DNA of 64,000 nucleotides from Campylobacterota bacterium (GCA_015494715.1 WGAT01000071.1:1-64000); one strand, 5' to 3'; shown: positions 22,994-32,152, counted from the stretch's first letter. Made by a program: numbers and translations. The notes: generated by a model from the letters alone, not told the origin.

Positions 22994-23945
22994 TTCAAAG
23001 GGCTCTGCGCCCTTTGAAACCCCAGATTATCAAAAAATCCTCGAAGAGGTCTACGAAGAGGTCAAACCCCATATCGGCAAAGGCAAAGTGGCCGATTATA
23101 TCCCAGAGCTTGCTAAAGTCGATCCCAATCAGTTTGCAATGAGTCTTATGACCCTTGATGGCCAAAGCTATGGTGTGGGTGAAGAACAAAAGAGATTTTC
23201 TATCCAAAGCATCTCCAAAGTCTTCACTTTCACGATGGCTTTAAAGATGTACTCAAAAGAGCTCTACAAGCGGGTGGGGGTAGAGCCCAGTGGCTCCCCT
23301 TTTAATAGCTTAGTGCAGCTGGAGTATGAGCATGGCAAACCACGTAACCCTTTTATCAACGCCGGAGCTATCGTCGTGACCGATTCGCTCATCACCCACT
23401 ATAAAGATGAGTTTATCACCCTAGAAAATATCCTTGGCTTTATCCGTGATATCTCCCAAACGCCAGATATCAACCTCAACCCCTACGTGGCCAAATCGGA
23501 AATGGAGCATGGCTATCGCAACAGGGCCTTGGCTGATCTGATCAAAAGTTTTGACAATCTAGACAACGATCCAACCAGCGTGGTGGAGACCTATTTCAAA
23601 CACTGCGCCGTAGAGATGAGTACCAAAGAGCTGGCCCGCTCCATGCTTTTTTTGGCCAACAAGGGCACCGATCCCCTCACTGGCAAGGAGTTCGTCACAC
23701 CTACGCAGGCCAAACGGATCAACGCCGTAATGCTTACTTGCGGCCATTACGATGCCAGTGGGGAATTTGCTTTTCATGTAGGTTTACCTGGCAAAAGCGG
23801 AGTAGGAGGAGGTATCGTAGCAGTAGTACCCGGCAAGATGGGTATTTGCGTCTGGTCTCCGGCACTTAACAAATACGGCAACTCCTACGCCGGAACTTTG
23901 GCTTTGGAGCTTTTTACCAAAAAGACGGGACTCTCCATTTTTTAA
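22965..23945 (+). CDS. glsA: glutaminase
   Basis: [86 protein letters not shown]; overlaps glnA 3' end. Confidence 0.97.
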   Translation: MNSNSTTAANSKGSAPFETPDYQKILEEVYEEVKPHIGKGKVADYIPELAKVDPNQFAMSLMTLDGQSYGVGEEQKRFSIQSISKVFTFTMALKMYSKELYKRVGVEPSGSPFNSLVQLEYEHGKPRNPFINAGAIVVTDSLITHYKDEFITLENILGFIRDISQTPDINLNPYVAKSEMEHGYRNRALADLIKSFDNLDNDPTSVVETYFKHCAVEMSTKELARSMLFLANKGTDPLTGKEFVTPTQAKRINAVMLTCGHYDASGEFAFHVGLPGKSGVGGGIVAVVPGKMGICVWSPALNKYGNSYAGTLALELFTKKTGLSIF

Positions 23946-24145
23946 AATAAGATCTTATTTTTAGTGGCCCACTCCATCGAAGACTCCAGTCTCCCGCCAC
24001 ACTTTGGACAACCTTTTTCTTTACATCTTTGGCATACCTTATACTCTTTTCCACATTTTTGACAAGTACACAAAGCCTCTTGCATGGTAAAGGGGAGCTT
24101 ATCGCTCCCACATATTTGGCATTTGCCCGAGGATACAATGAGCAT
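23942..24145 (-). CDS. small zinc-ribbon protein
   Basis: MLIVSSGKCQICGSDKLPFTMQEALCTCQKCGKEYKVCQRCKEKGCPKCGG; multiple CxxC. Confidence 0.7.
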   Translation of the reverse strand: MLIVSSGKCQICGSDKLPFTMQEALCTCQKCGKEYKVCQRCKEKGCPKCGGRLESSMEWATKNKILF

Positions 24146-24146
24146 C

Positions 24147-24614
24147 TTAGGCTTCCTCTCCTTTTTGCTCCTCTTGTTCTTCCTCCAAAACAATTCTAAT
24201 CTTTTGTCCCGGATAGATTTTATCTGGATCCTTGATCACCTCTTTGTTATCCTCAAAGATTTTTTTGTATTTGTTGCCGTCTCCATAAAATTTTTCGGCT
24301 ATTGCCCAAAGGGTATCGCCCTTTTGGATCTCATAGATCTCTACTTTTTGCTGCGAAGGCTCTTGAACGCTCACCTCACTCACATCAACCTTGCTCACCC
24401 CTTCTACATTGCCCGCCATCAATGCCGCCTTTTCCAAAGCCGCTTGATCTTTTGCCTCGCCTTTTAAGGAGACGTTCCCATCTTGATCCATCTGGACTTC
24501 TACGTTTTCTATGCCCGGATTATCCTCTTGGATGTATGATTGGAGCTCCTCGGGAGCTTTCTCCTCATCGCTTGAGAAAATTTTCGCACCGATATCTTTG
24601 ATAAACTCAAACAT
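24147..24614 (-). CDS. BON + LysM domain protein (Kbp/YgaU family)
   Basis: BON domain region then IYEIQKGDTLWAIAEKFYGDGNKYKKIFEDNKEVIKDPDKIYPGQKIRI. Confidence 0.93.
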   Translation of the reverse strand: MFEFIKDIGAKIFSSDEEKAPEELQSYIQEDNPGIENVEVQMDQDGNVSLKGEAKDQAALEKAALMAGNVEGVSKVDVSEVSVQEPSQQKVEIYEIQKGDTLWAIAEKFYGDGNKYKKIFEDNKEVIKDPDKIYPGQKIRIVLEEEQEEQKGEEA

Positions 24615-24631
24615 TATTCTCCTCCTTTATA

Positions 24632-25075
24632 TTAAAGAAATTTCTTGAGCAAATTCAAGGCCCCTTCTACACCACCGATCTGCTCAAACAGCTGCTCGGC
24701 CAGTGACGGCTCCTCGCTCGTAGCTTTGTCCACTACGGCAGGCAAAGCGTCGGCTAACGCTTTTTTTGCGCTCTCTTCTGGAATGCCTAACTGCTGAGCC
24801 AACGCCTGGACTTTCTCAGGATCGACCACTTCTGTCACTTGCTCTGGTTCAATAGGCTTATTCTCCCCTTCTGCGATCCAACTACTTACTACTTCTAGCA
24901 AACCTGAGTCTTGCACCTTGGATACGAGCCCTTGGATATCGATCTTGCCATCTTCGTCGGCCAATACGCTTTGCAAAGCGCCGACAATATCGCCTAGATC
25001 CAAGCCGCTCGTATTATCGTCGTCATTGCTTTGGATATACTTCGCTCCTAAAACAAGTAGATCTTGCCAATCCAT
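24632..25075 (-). CDS. YidB / DUF937-like protein
   Basis: LDLGDIVGALQSVLADEDGKIDIQGLVSKVQDSGLLEVVSSWIAEGENKPIEPEQVTEVV. Confidence 0.75.
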   Translation of the reverse strand: MDWQDLLVLGAKYIQSNDDDNTSGLDLGDIVGALQSVLADEDGKIDIQGLVSKVQDSGLLEVVSSWIAEGENKPIEPEQVTEVVDPEKVQALAQQLGIPEESAKKALADALPAVVDKATSEEPSLAEQLFEQIGGVEGALNLLKKFL

Positions 25076-25148
25076 TGTCCACCTCCTTTTGGATCAATTA
25101 TAATCAAAATTTCTTAAAATGGTATAATTGCGAAAAAAAAAGAGCCCC

Positions 25149-26783
25149 ATGGAACAGATCGCCATCTTTTTGTTTGCCATATTCGTCGCCTCTCTTTTGA
25201 ATATCGCTCTAAAAAAGATAGATATTCCTACCGCTATTGGATATATCTTTACGGGCGTCGTCGTCGCCCATTTTTTGCATATCAATGCGGACAATACCGA
25301 AATTTTAGATCATCTCTCTGAATTTGGCATCGTTTTGTTGATGTTTACTATCGGTTTGGAGTTTAGTTTTCGCGAATTGCAAATAATGAAAAAGGAGGTC
25401 TTCGTCTACGGCTCGCTCCAAGTGCTCTTAACGGGGGGGCTTTTTGCCTTAGGAGCGATATTTCTTTTTGGTTTTGAGCCAAAATCGGCCATCGTCGTAG
25501 GCTTCGCTTTAGCCCTCTCCTCCACCGCCATCGTACTCAAAATCCTTAACGAAACGGGCGATATCCACGCCTCTTATGGACGAAAAGCTTTGGGGATACT
25601 TCTTTTTCAAGATATCGCCGTCATTCCTCTTTTGCTTATGATCGATATCTTTACCAAAGAGGTACCCGTTACCTCCCTCTTGCTCCAAACTCTTTTGAAT
25701 ATGATCTTGTTTTTTGCTCTTTTGCTGCTTTTAGGGCGTTTCGTCATCGACAGATTTTTACGCTACGCTATTTTGAGTCAGAGTCAAGAGATATTTTTGC
25801 TCGCAGTCTTTTTTGTCATCCTGCTTAGTTCCGCGATCTCACACTTTTTTGGTTTCTCTTACTCTCTAGGAGCCTTTTTTGCTGGCATGCTTTTGGCCGA
25901 ATCTCATTATAAATACCAAATCGAAGCGGATTTGGCACCCTTTCGAGACCTTTTGCTTGGACTCTTTTTCTTTGCCGTTGGCAACAGGATCGATATTGGC
26001 TTTGTTTTTGGGCATATCGGTGTTATTTTTCTTCTTATGATTGGTGTGATGCTTCTTAAAGCCGCCATTCTCTACGCGGTTTTGGTATTCTTTCAAGAGC
26101 AAAGGCGTACCGCCTTTAAAACGGCTTTGGCCCTCTCTCAAGTAGGTGAATTTGCCCTAGCCCTCTTTGTACTCGCCCTTGGCAATCATCTCCTAGACGG
26201 GCAAAGCGTACAAATTCTCTCTTCCGTAGTTATCTTTTCCATGATAGCCACGCCTTTTCTACTCAAAAATCTTAAATCCTTGGCGGACAAACTCTTTCAA
26301 GAGCCGGTGCGAGAACTCAAAATCGAATCTACCGGTTTTAAAAATCATATCATCTTATGTGGATATGGCCCACTGGGGCGGGATTTGGCCAAAGATTTAA
26401 GGGAGCGAGGATTTGAGTACGTGATCATCGAGCATGATTTGAAGCTCTATGAAGAGGCTTTGGCCAACGAAGAACCTGTCTTTTTTGGCAATGCCGCCCA
26501 AAGAGCGGTGCTAGAGAGTCTCGATATCAAAAACGCCTGTGCCGTAGTCATTACTTTTCACAATCTCGAAAAGATACGCCTCGTAACCCAGTCGGTACTC
26601 GATCTAGCTCCCCAAGCCCATATCGTGGCACGGGTTCGAGACGAAGAGGAGGCTAAGGTACTGGAGGATTTAAAGATCCAAAGTCTTGTCATCACCACCC
26701 AAACACTAGCTCAGGCGATGATCCGAGAGCTCTTTTACTGCTCGCTTAACTATGTGAACTACCCTAACTTTTTGCTATCGTAA
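25149..26783 (+). CDS. Kef-type K+/H+ antiporter with TrkA-N domain
   Basis: MEQIAIFLFAIFVASLLNIALKKIDIPTAIGYIFTGVVVA; GLEFSFRELQIMKKEVF; FAGMLLAES; HIILCGYGPLGRDLAKDL; the C-terminal VNYPNFLLS is encoded by IS right-end-like DNA. Confidence 0.93.
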   Translation: MEQIAIFLFAIFVASLLNIALKKIDIPTAIGYIFTGVVVAHFLHINADNTEILDHLSEFGIVLLMFTIGLEFSFRELQIMKKEVFVYGSLQVLLTGGLFALGAIFLFGFEPKSAIVVGFALALSSTAIVLKILNETGDIHASYGRKALGILLFQDIAVIPLLLMIDIFTKEVPVTSLLLQTLLNMILFFALLLLLGRFVIDRFLRYAILSQSQEIFLLAVFFVILLSSAISHFFGFSYSLGAFFAGMLLAESHYKYQIEADLAPFRDLLLGLFFFAVGNRIDIGFVFGHIGVIFLLMIGVMLLKAAILYAVLVFFQEQRRTAFKTALALSQVGEFALALFVLALGNHLLDGQSVQILSSVVIFSMIATPFLLKNLKSLADKLFQEPVRELKIESTGFKNHIILCGYGPLGRDLAKDLRERGFEYVIIEHDLKLYEEALANEEPVFFGNAAQRAVLESLDIKNACAVVITFHNLEKIRLVTQSVLDLAPQAHIVARVRDEEEAKVLEDLKIQSLVITTQTLAQAMIRELFYCSLNYVNYPNFLLS

Positions 26784-26881
26784 ATAAGTTAGGGCTTCCT
26801 GCTTCAACGGTCGCCTTATGGCGCACCTCCACAGGCTCTACGGGCAGTCCCTGCCCTGATAGCGCTTGGTTATTGCGCTTT
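26754..26881 (-). ncRNA. Standalone TnpB-type omegaRNA-like / IS200-IS605 right-end sequence, no adjacent tnpB
   Basis: Minus strand: AGCGC..GCGCT stem, GGGCA-GGGAC-TGCCC stem, CGCC-ATAA-GGCG stem, GTTGAAGCAGGAAGCCCTAACTT-loop-AAGTTAGGGTAGTTCAC terminal hairpin. The GAAGCAGGAAGCCC...GGGTAGTTCAC pattern is the recurring IS605-type TnpB right end; frame encodes TnpB-tail-like GQGLPVEPVEVRHKATVEAGSPN. Confidence 0.65.
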
Positions 26882-26887
26882 TTGATA

Positions 26888-26917
26888 ATTATAGCACAAA
26901 CTTGCTTTGCAAGACAA
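26888..26917 (-). promoter_or_regulatory. sigma70-type promoter reading into the omegaRNA-like element
   Basis: Minus strand TTGTCT-N18-TATAAT with extended -10 TGC directly upstream of TATAAT. Confidence 0.55.
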
Positions 26918-26924
26918 AAATTCA

Positions 26925-26957
26925 TCTCCCTCTAAATCAATAAATTTTAGAGGGAGA
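26925..26957 (-). terminator. Strong hairpin downstream of mrcA, putative terminator (or IS left-end hairpin)
   Basis: 12-bp inverted repeat TCTCCCTCTAAA / TTTAGAGGGAGA with 9-nt loop, 18 bp past the mrcA stop. Confidence 0.5.
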
Positions 26958-26974
26958 ATTCTTTTTGAATTTCG

Positions 26975-28930
26975 TTAAAATAAAAGCTCCTCTTTGACCT
27001 TTTTGGGTTGTAAATCTTTGGGCGAGGGCTTGGAGATGTCGGTAAAATAGATCTTTTGACCTCCCACTATCATCTGTTGGACACCCTGTGGCACCTCAAA
27101 AGTTCGTCTTAACTCTGGATGCAAAGCGTAAATACGCTTGATCACGGCCCCTACCACCGGTGCGGCAGCACGTCCGCCAGCCTCCCCTTTTTTCAAAGGC
27201 GTATTGTCGTCTTGACCAAACCAGGTTATTACTTCGATATCGGGCGTAAAACCGCAAAACCAAGCGTCCACATAGCGGTTTGTCGTACCCGTCTTTCCAG
27301 CTACCTCCACACCTTTGACCCTTGCGGCCCGTCCCGTTCCTCTATTGACCACATCTCGCAAGATATCGATCATCAAAAAGCTCTGTTTGGGCTCAACCAA
27401 GGGATGCTCTTTGATAGAGGCCGTATAGATGGGAGATTTGTGGCTATCAAGCACTTGAGACACCAGTATTGGCTCCGTTCTCGTGCCGTAATTGGAAAAA
27501 AGGGTATAGTAGCCCGCTAGCTCCAAAGGGGAGATAGTCACGCTGCCAAGGGCCAAGGAGAGATCAGGAGGCAGGTGGGTAAACCCAAACTCTTGCAGTT
27601 TTTTATACAGCGTAGAGAGCCCTATCTCTTCCACAAGGTTGATGGTAGCAAGATTTCTAGAGTGCACCAAGGCCTCTTTGAGCGTGATTTCTCCCTCGAA
27701 ATTTTTCTCGTAATTTTTAGGCTGCCAAACTTTAACGCCGTTTTTCTCTTTAAACTCGTAGGTTCTGGCCACATCTGGAATTTTACTTATTTGGGAGTAG
27801 CCCATATTCAGCGCCACTTGATAGATAAAAGGCTTAAATGCGCTTCCGGGCTGACGTCTGGCCTGGGTTACCCTGTTAAAAGGGCTTTTTTTGTAATCAA
27901 CGCCCCCCACCATCGCCAAAATCTCGCCACTGGAGGGTTTAAGCAGTACGATCGCTCCGTTGAGCTTGGAGTAGTTGTACCCCTTTCCTCTTCGCACGAT
28001 CGCCTTATACCCCTTGCCCAACTCCTCTTTGGCAATTTTTTGATACTCTAAATCGATGGTAGTATAAATCTCGTACCCTTTGCCCTTGATATTTGGTAGC
28101 TTCTTGCCAAAACGGCGAAATATCTCATCTACGATATACGGGGCTCTATTTTGACTCAAACTCTCGTCGTATACCTTTGGCCGCTCGGCGATCGCTTTGG
28201 TAAAAGTCTCGTCGTCTATCCAGCCAAGCTCGTGCATCCTGCTTATCACCCTATCGGCTCGCTGTATGGCTTGCTCGTAATGTCTTGTGGGATCATAAAA
28301 GCTCGGAGCTCTTGGCAGCCCTACCAAAAGGGCGATCTGCTTGAGGCTAAGCTGTGACAAAGGCTTGTGAAAATAGCCCTCGGCCGCCGTTTTAACCCCA
28401 TAGTAGCCGTGACCAAAATAGATCTGATTAAAATAGCGTTCCAAAATCTCCTCTTTGGAGAGTTTCCTCTCCACAAGCAAAGCGATCAAAATCTCTTGGA
28501 GTTTTCTTTGCAGCTTTTTTTGACGGGTGAGCACCATATTTTTAACCAGCTGCTGCGTAATGGTACTTGCTCCTTCTACAAATTTTCTCGCTTTGATATC
28601 TTTCAAAAAGGCTCGGAATATGGCGTCCGGATTGACCCCGGGATGCTCGAAAAATTTTGTATCCTCAATAGCTAGCAACGCCTCGATCATATGAGCTGGA
28701 ATCTGATTGTAGGGTACATACTCTCTATTCTCCTTATCAAAAAGCTTGGCTATAAGCCGGCCGTTGCGGTCATAGATTTTGGTAGTGAGTTTGGGATGAT
28801 AGTGCACTATCTTCTCCACCTTGGGCTCTACTTTGGTGTACAAGGTCGCCAAATAGAAGACCCCGTAGGCGATCACCGCCGCAAGAAGCACGAAAATAGA
28901 TCCAAAAAAAACTTTTATAATCTTTTTCAT
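26975..28930 (-). CDS. mrcA: penicillin-binding protein 1A (transglycosylase/transpeptidase)
   Basis: AIEDTKFFEHPGVNPDAIFRAFLKDI; EGASTITQQLVKN; RQPGSAFKPFIYQVAL; VAGKTGTTNRYVDAWFCGFTP. Confidence 0.96.
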   Translation of the reverse strand: MKKIIKVFFGSIFVLLAAVIAYGVFYLATLYTKVEPKVEKIVHYHPKLTTKIYDRNGRLIAKLFDKENREYVPYNQIPAHMIEALLAIEDTKFFEHPGVNPDAIFRAFLKDIKARKFVEGASTITQQLVKNMVLTRQKKLQRKLQEILIALLVERKLSKEEILERYFNQIYFGHGYYGVKTAAEGYFHKPLSQLSLKQIALLVGLPRAPSFYDPTRHYEQAIQRADRVISRMHELGWIDDETFTKAIAERPKVYDESLSQNRAPYIVDEIFRRFGKKLPNIKGKGYEIYTTIDLEYQKIAKEELGKGYKAIVRRGKGYNYSKLNGAIVLLKPSSGEILAMVGGVDYKKSPFNRVTQARRQPGSAFKPFIYQVALNMGYSQISKIPDVARTYEFKEKNGVKVWQPKNYEKNFEGEITLKEALVHSRNLATINLVEEIGLSTLYKKLQEFGFTHLPPDLSLALGSVTISPLELAGYYTLFSNYGTRTEPILVSQVLDSHKSPIYTASIKEHPLVEPKQSFLMIDILRDVVNRGTGRAARVKGVEVAGKTGTTNRYVDAWFCGFTPDIEVITWFGQDDNTPLKKGEAGGRAAAPVVGAVIKRIYALHPELRRTFEVPQGVQQMIVGGQKIYFTDISKPSPKDLQPKKVKEELLF

Positions 28931-29622
28931 TGTCTAAACTCTCTATTGGCAAAATTGGATTCTATTAAAAGTTTGGTATAGGGCTGTTTGGGGTGCGCGA
29001 GCACCTCTTGCATCGCCCCGCTCTCTACAATGCGCCCCTTTTGAATGACGGCGGCCTCACGGCAGAGCTTGGCCGCACTGGCCACATCATGGGTCACAAA
29101 AAGTATCAAAAATCCAAGCTCTTCTTGAAGCGAAGCAAAAAGTCGCAGTACCATCTCTTTGGTATCTGGATCCAAAGCGGTAGTAGGCTCATCCAGGAGC
29201 AACAGCTTCGGATCGGAGGCCAGGGCCATGGCAATCACTACCCGCTGTACCTGTCCGCCGCTAAGCTGCGGGGGGAAGCGCTCCAAAAAGCTTCCATCCA
29301 ATCCCACCATCTCCAAAAGCTTGGCGGCACTCTCTAGCGGAGCAAAAAACTGATCTTTAATCTTGGTCAAAGGACTGAGGGAGGTAAAGGGATTTTGGGG
29401 TACGAGCGAGAGAGTACGGCCACGAAGCAGCGGATACTCCCACTCATATTCTAGCTCTTTGGAGAGATTGGATGGCAAAAGATCGAGCAAGGCTTTGAGC
29501 GTCAAGCTCTTGCCGCTGCCGCTCTCCCCAATAAGCGCCAAAGAGTGACGGATCTCGAATGAGATATCTACGATCACCCGTTGTGGTTCATAAATTCGCA
29601 AACGCTTGCAGACAAAACTCAT
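28927..29622 (-). CDS. ABC transporter ATP-binding protein (peptide/nickel type)
   Basis: ALIGESGSGKSLTLKALLDLLP; LSGGQVQRVVIAMALASDPKLLLLDEPTTALDPDTKEMV. Confidence 0.92.
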   Translation of the reverse strand: MSFVCKRLRIYEPQRVIVDISFEIRHSLALIGESGSGKSLTLKALLDLLPSNLSKELEYEWEYPLLRGRTLSLVPQNPFTSLSPLTKIKDQFFAPLESAAKLLEMVGLDGSFLERFPPQLSGGQVQRVVIAMALASDPKLLLLDEPTTALDPDTKEMVLRLFASLQEELGFLILFVTHDVASAAKLCREAAVIQKGRIVESGAMQEVLAHPKQPYTKLLIESNFANREFRQ

Positions 29623-30680
29623 ATCAGCTCCAAAAGCTCTCGCAGCTCTTGCGGAGTTTGGCCAAGACGAGCGATAATGCGCAGCATCGGCTCCTTGACG
29701 GTGGGCGGGCGTATGGCTCCGACCAAGAAGCCTCGCTCCATCAGCTCGCCTTGCTTCTTGAGCACCTCTTTGGTAGGAACATCGACGATAAGTCCGGGGG
29801 TTTGATGGCCAAAATCGGCAGCGATCTGTTGGCGTTTGGTGATTTGGCGTTTGTAGTGCTTTACATTTTTTTCCACCTCTTCGATTCCCTCTTTGGCTAA
29901 AGCCACATCCATCAATGACAAAGCGGTGGTGTAGATGATACTTTTGGCTCTGTTTTCCAAAAAAGAGATGATCTCTTCGCTAGCGAGAATATAGGCTCCA
30001 TAGCTCCCATACGCTTTGCCCAAAGTCCCCATTTTGATGTGTAACTCGTTTGGCTCTATGCCAAAAAGATCGAAGACGCCAAGCAGCCGCTCTCCCACCA
30101 CGCCACTGCTATGGGCTTCATCTACCATCAAAAGCGCCTCATGCTCCTTAGCCACTTGGAAAATTTCGGGATCGAGCAGATCACCGCTCATGGAGTAGAT
30201 CCCCTCCACCGCCACAATCGCCCGCTTGAAGTCCCCTTTTTGCAGGCGTCTTTTGAGATCTTCTGGATCGTTGTGGGCAAAAATCTCCACATCTTCTACG
30301 AGTTTGGAAGCGAGCATCCCGCTGGCATGAAACTCCTCATCCAAAAAAAGCTTGTCACCTTTGCGTACCAGCGCTTCGATGAGTGCGAGATTGGCCAAAA
30401 AGCCGCTCCCCACGCTGATAGCGGCCTCGAAACGATTGAGTCGACAAAGTTTGGTCTCTAACTCTTGATGGATAGGGGTATAGCCGTTGATGAGCTGGGA
30501 GGCTTTGGCTGCATTGGTGCCATAGCTCATCACCCGCTCATAGGCTCTCGCAAGCAGCTCCTTATTGTGTGCAAGTCCCAAATAGTCGTTGGAGGCGAAA
30601 TCTTTGAGGCTCTCATCAAAGAGGCGTCTTTTGCGAAAGCGGTCAAAGCGCCTGAGAGCCTCTAACTCCTTTTCATACAT
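29619..30680 (-). CDS. bioF: 8-amino-7-oxononanoate synthase family (pyridoxal phosphate dependent)
   Basis: KDFASNDYLGLAHNKEL; FLDEEFHASGM; LLMVDEAHSSGVVGERLLGVFD; MGTLGKAYGSYGAYI. Confidence 0.92.
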   Translation of the reverse strand: MYEKELEALRRFDRFRKRRLFDESLKDFASNDYLGLAHNKELLARAYERVMSYGTNAAKASQLINGYTPIHQELETKLCRLNRFEAAISVGSGFLANLALIEALVRKGDKLFLDEEFHASGMLASKLVEDVEIFAHNDPEDLKRRLQKGDFKRAIVAVEGIYSMSGDLLDPEIFQVAKEHEALLMVDEAHSSGVVGERLLGVFDLFGIEPNELHIKMGTLGKAYGSYGAYILASEEIISFLENRAKSIIYTTALSLMDVALAKEGIEEVEKNVKHYKRQITKRQQIAADFGHQTPGLIVDVPTKEVLKKQGELMERGFLVGAIRPPTVKEPMLRIIARLGQTPQELRELLELI

Positions 30681-31185
30681 CCAGCAGCTCCTCTAGCCTC
30701 TTTAGCCCAACTCTTTTATTCCTTTTATAGAGTTCTATTGCCCTTTGGGTATCCAAATCTCGCATATAAAACCCTGCAAATTGGAGTACGTTTCGTGGAT
30801 TTTGATGAAACCGCGCACGCTCAAAATCGATAATTTTTGGCTCGGGAGTGAAGATAAAGTGGTAGTATCTGCCAAGCTCTTTGTGCCACACTTTTGCTCT
30901 ATCTAAAAGATAACACAGGCGCAAAGCCTCCTTTAAAGCCTTTTTCCTCTCTTTTTTGATCGCCTCTTTCAAAGAGACCCCCTGCAGATACTCCATGACG
31001 ATAAAATCGCTTCCATACTCGAAAAGCTTTGGAACGATGCCACTAGGTTGCAGATACTCCAAGATTTTGGCTTCGTTGCGCAAAGTATTGGGTTTACCAC
31101 TTTTTTGGCGCTTGAGCACCGCCTTTTGTCCGTGGTAGTCGATGAGAAATATCTCGCCTCTGTTGCCCTCAAATATTTTTTGCAA
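30673..31185 (-). CDS. Small protein-kinase-like protein (RIO/Bud32-like, atypical catalytic motifs)
   Basis: GNRGEIFLIDYHGQKAVLKRQ...NEAKILEYLQ...FIVMEYLQGVSLKEAI...HKELGRYYHF...PKIIDFERAR. Confidence 0.75.
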   Translation of the reverse strand: MQKIFEGNRGEIFLIDYHGQKAVLKRQKSGKPNTLRNEAKILEYLQPSGIVPKLFEYGSDFIVMEYLQGVSLKEAIKKERKKALKEALRLCYLLDRAKVWHKELGRYYHFIFTPEPKIIDFERARFHQNPRNVLQFAGFYMRDLDTQRAIELYKRNKRVGLKRLEELLDV

Positions 31186-31726
31186 TCTCTTCTAACCTCT
31201 CTACCTGCAGCCCCATCGCCGTGGATTCTTTGCCCTGCACTTTTTGGATATATTTTTTGCAAAAGCCCTCCACCATACAAGCGCCCGCTTTGCCTCGCCA
31301 CTCGCCGCTTTTTAGGTACTCCTCCAAATCCTTTGGATCAAAAGGGGCGAAGTAGTAGCTGGTGGTATCCAGATCTTCGATAGTTTTGGTTTTATCCTTG
31401 TAGATCATGCAGGTGATGATATCCACACGATTGCCGCTTTGCTTTTGGAGAATCTCTTTGGCCTCCTTTTCATCTTTGGCTTTTCGTAGGATCTGGCCAT
31501 TGGCTACCACCACTGTATCGGCCGAGACAATGGGGATATCCAGACCATAACGCCGCACAGCCTCTTCAAGTTTGCCTCTGGCTGCGGCACAGACGAACTC
31601 TTTGGGATCTTTGTATCGCTTCAAAAGCGCCTCTTCGTCGAAATCTACTGGACTTTGGATAAATTCGATGCCAGCTTGTTGGAGCAGTTTGGCCCTCGTT
31701 TCGCTGCCGCTCGCCAGTCGGATCAT
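31169..31726 (-). CDS. maf: Maf family nucleotide pyrophosphatase
   Basis: [59 protein letters not shown]. Confidence 0.92.
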   Translation of the reverse strand: MIRLASGSETRAKLLQQAGIEFIQSPVDFDEEALLKRYKDPKEFVCAAARGKLEEAVRRYGLDIPIVSADTVVVANGQILRKAKDEKEAKEILQKQSGNRVDIITCMIYKDKTKTIEDLDTTSYYFAPFDPKDLEEYLKSGEWRGKAGACMVEGFCKKYIQKVQGKESTAMGLQVERLEEIAKNI

Positions 31727-32142
31727 CCGATTCTTTTGTCCCCGCAGTTTCCACTCACGCAGCTGCCGCCCGGTTTGTGGCGCAGATCCGGAATATTGAG
31801 CACGCCTCTTAGGATCGTCTCCACAGTAGCGTTTTGGGTGCCAAAGACTTCCTTGAGATACTCATGGGCCCTCATGGGATCCACATGATCGCCACAGGTA
31901 AAGACATCCACCGCCGCAAAGCCGTACTCGGGCCAGGTGTGGATCGTCAGATGACTTTCGCTAATCACGACCACGCCGCTCACTCCATAAGGCTCGAAGC
32001 GATGAAAAGATTTGCCGATCACCGTAGCTCCGGCAATCTCGGCAGCAGTGACTAGCGCATCCTCTACTTTTTGCACGTCATTGATGGCGTCTTCGTCACA
32101 TCGATAATATTCGGCCAGTAAATGTTTTCCCAGTGATTTCAT
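31723..32142 (-). CDS. speD: S-adenosylmethionine decarboxylase proenzyme
   Basis: [48 protein letters not shown]. Confidence 0.96.
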   Translation of the reverse strand: MKSLGKHLLAEYYRCDEDAINDVQKVEDALVTAAEIAGATVIGKSFHRFEPYGVSGVVVISESHLTIHTWPEYGFAAVDVFTCGDHVDPMRAHEYLKEVFGTQNATVETILRGVLNIPDLRHKPGGSCVSGNCGDKRIG

Positions 32143-32152
32143 CTCTATCCTT

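Noticed and set aside
28927-29622. Orphan ABC ATPase as part of a novel transporter locus
   Set aside because: No permease or binding-protein gene adjacent; likely partners are elsewhere; nothing further can be said from the window.
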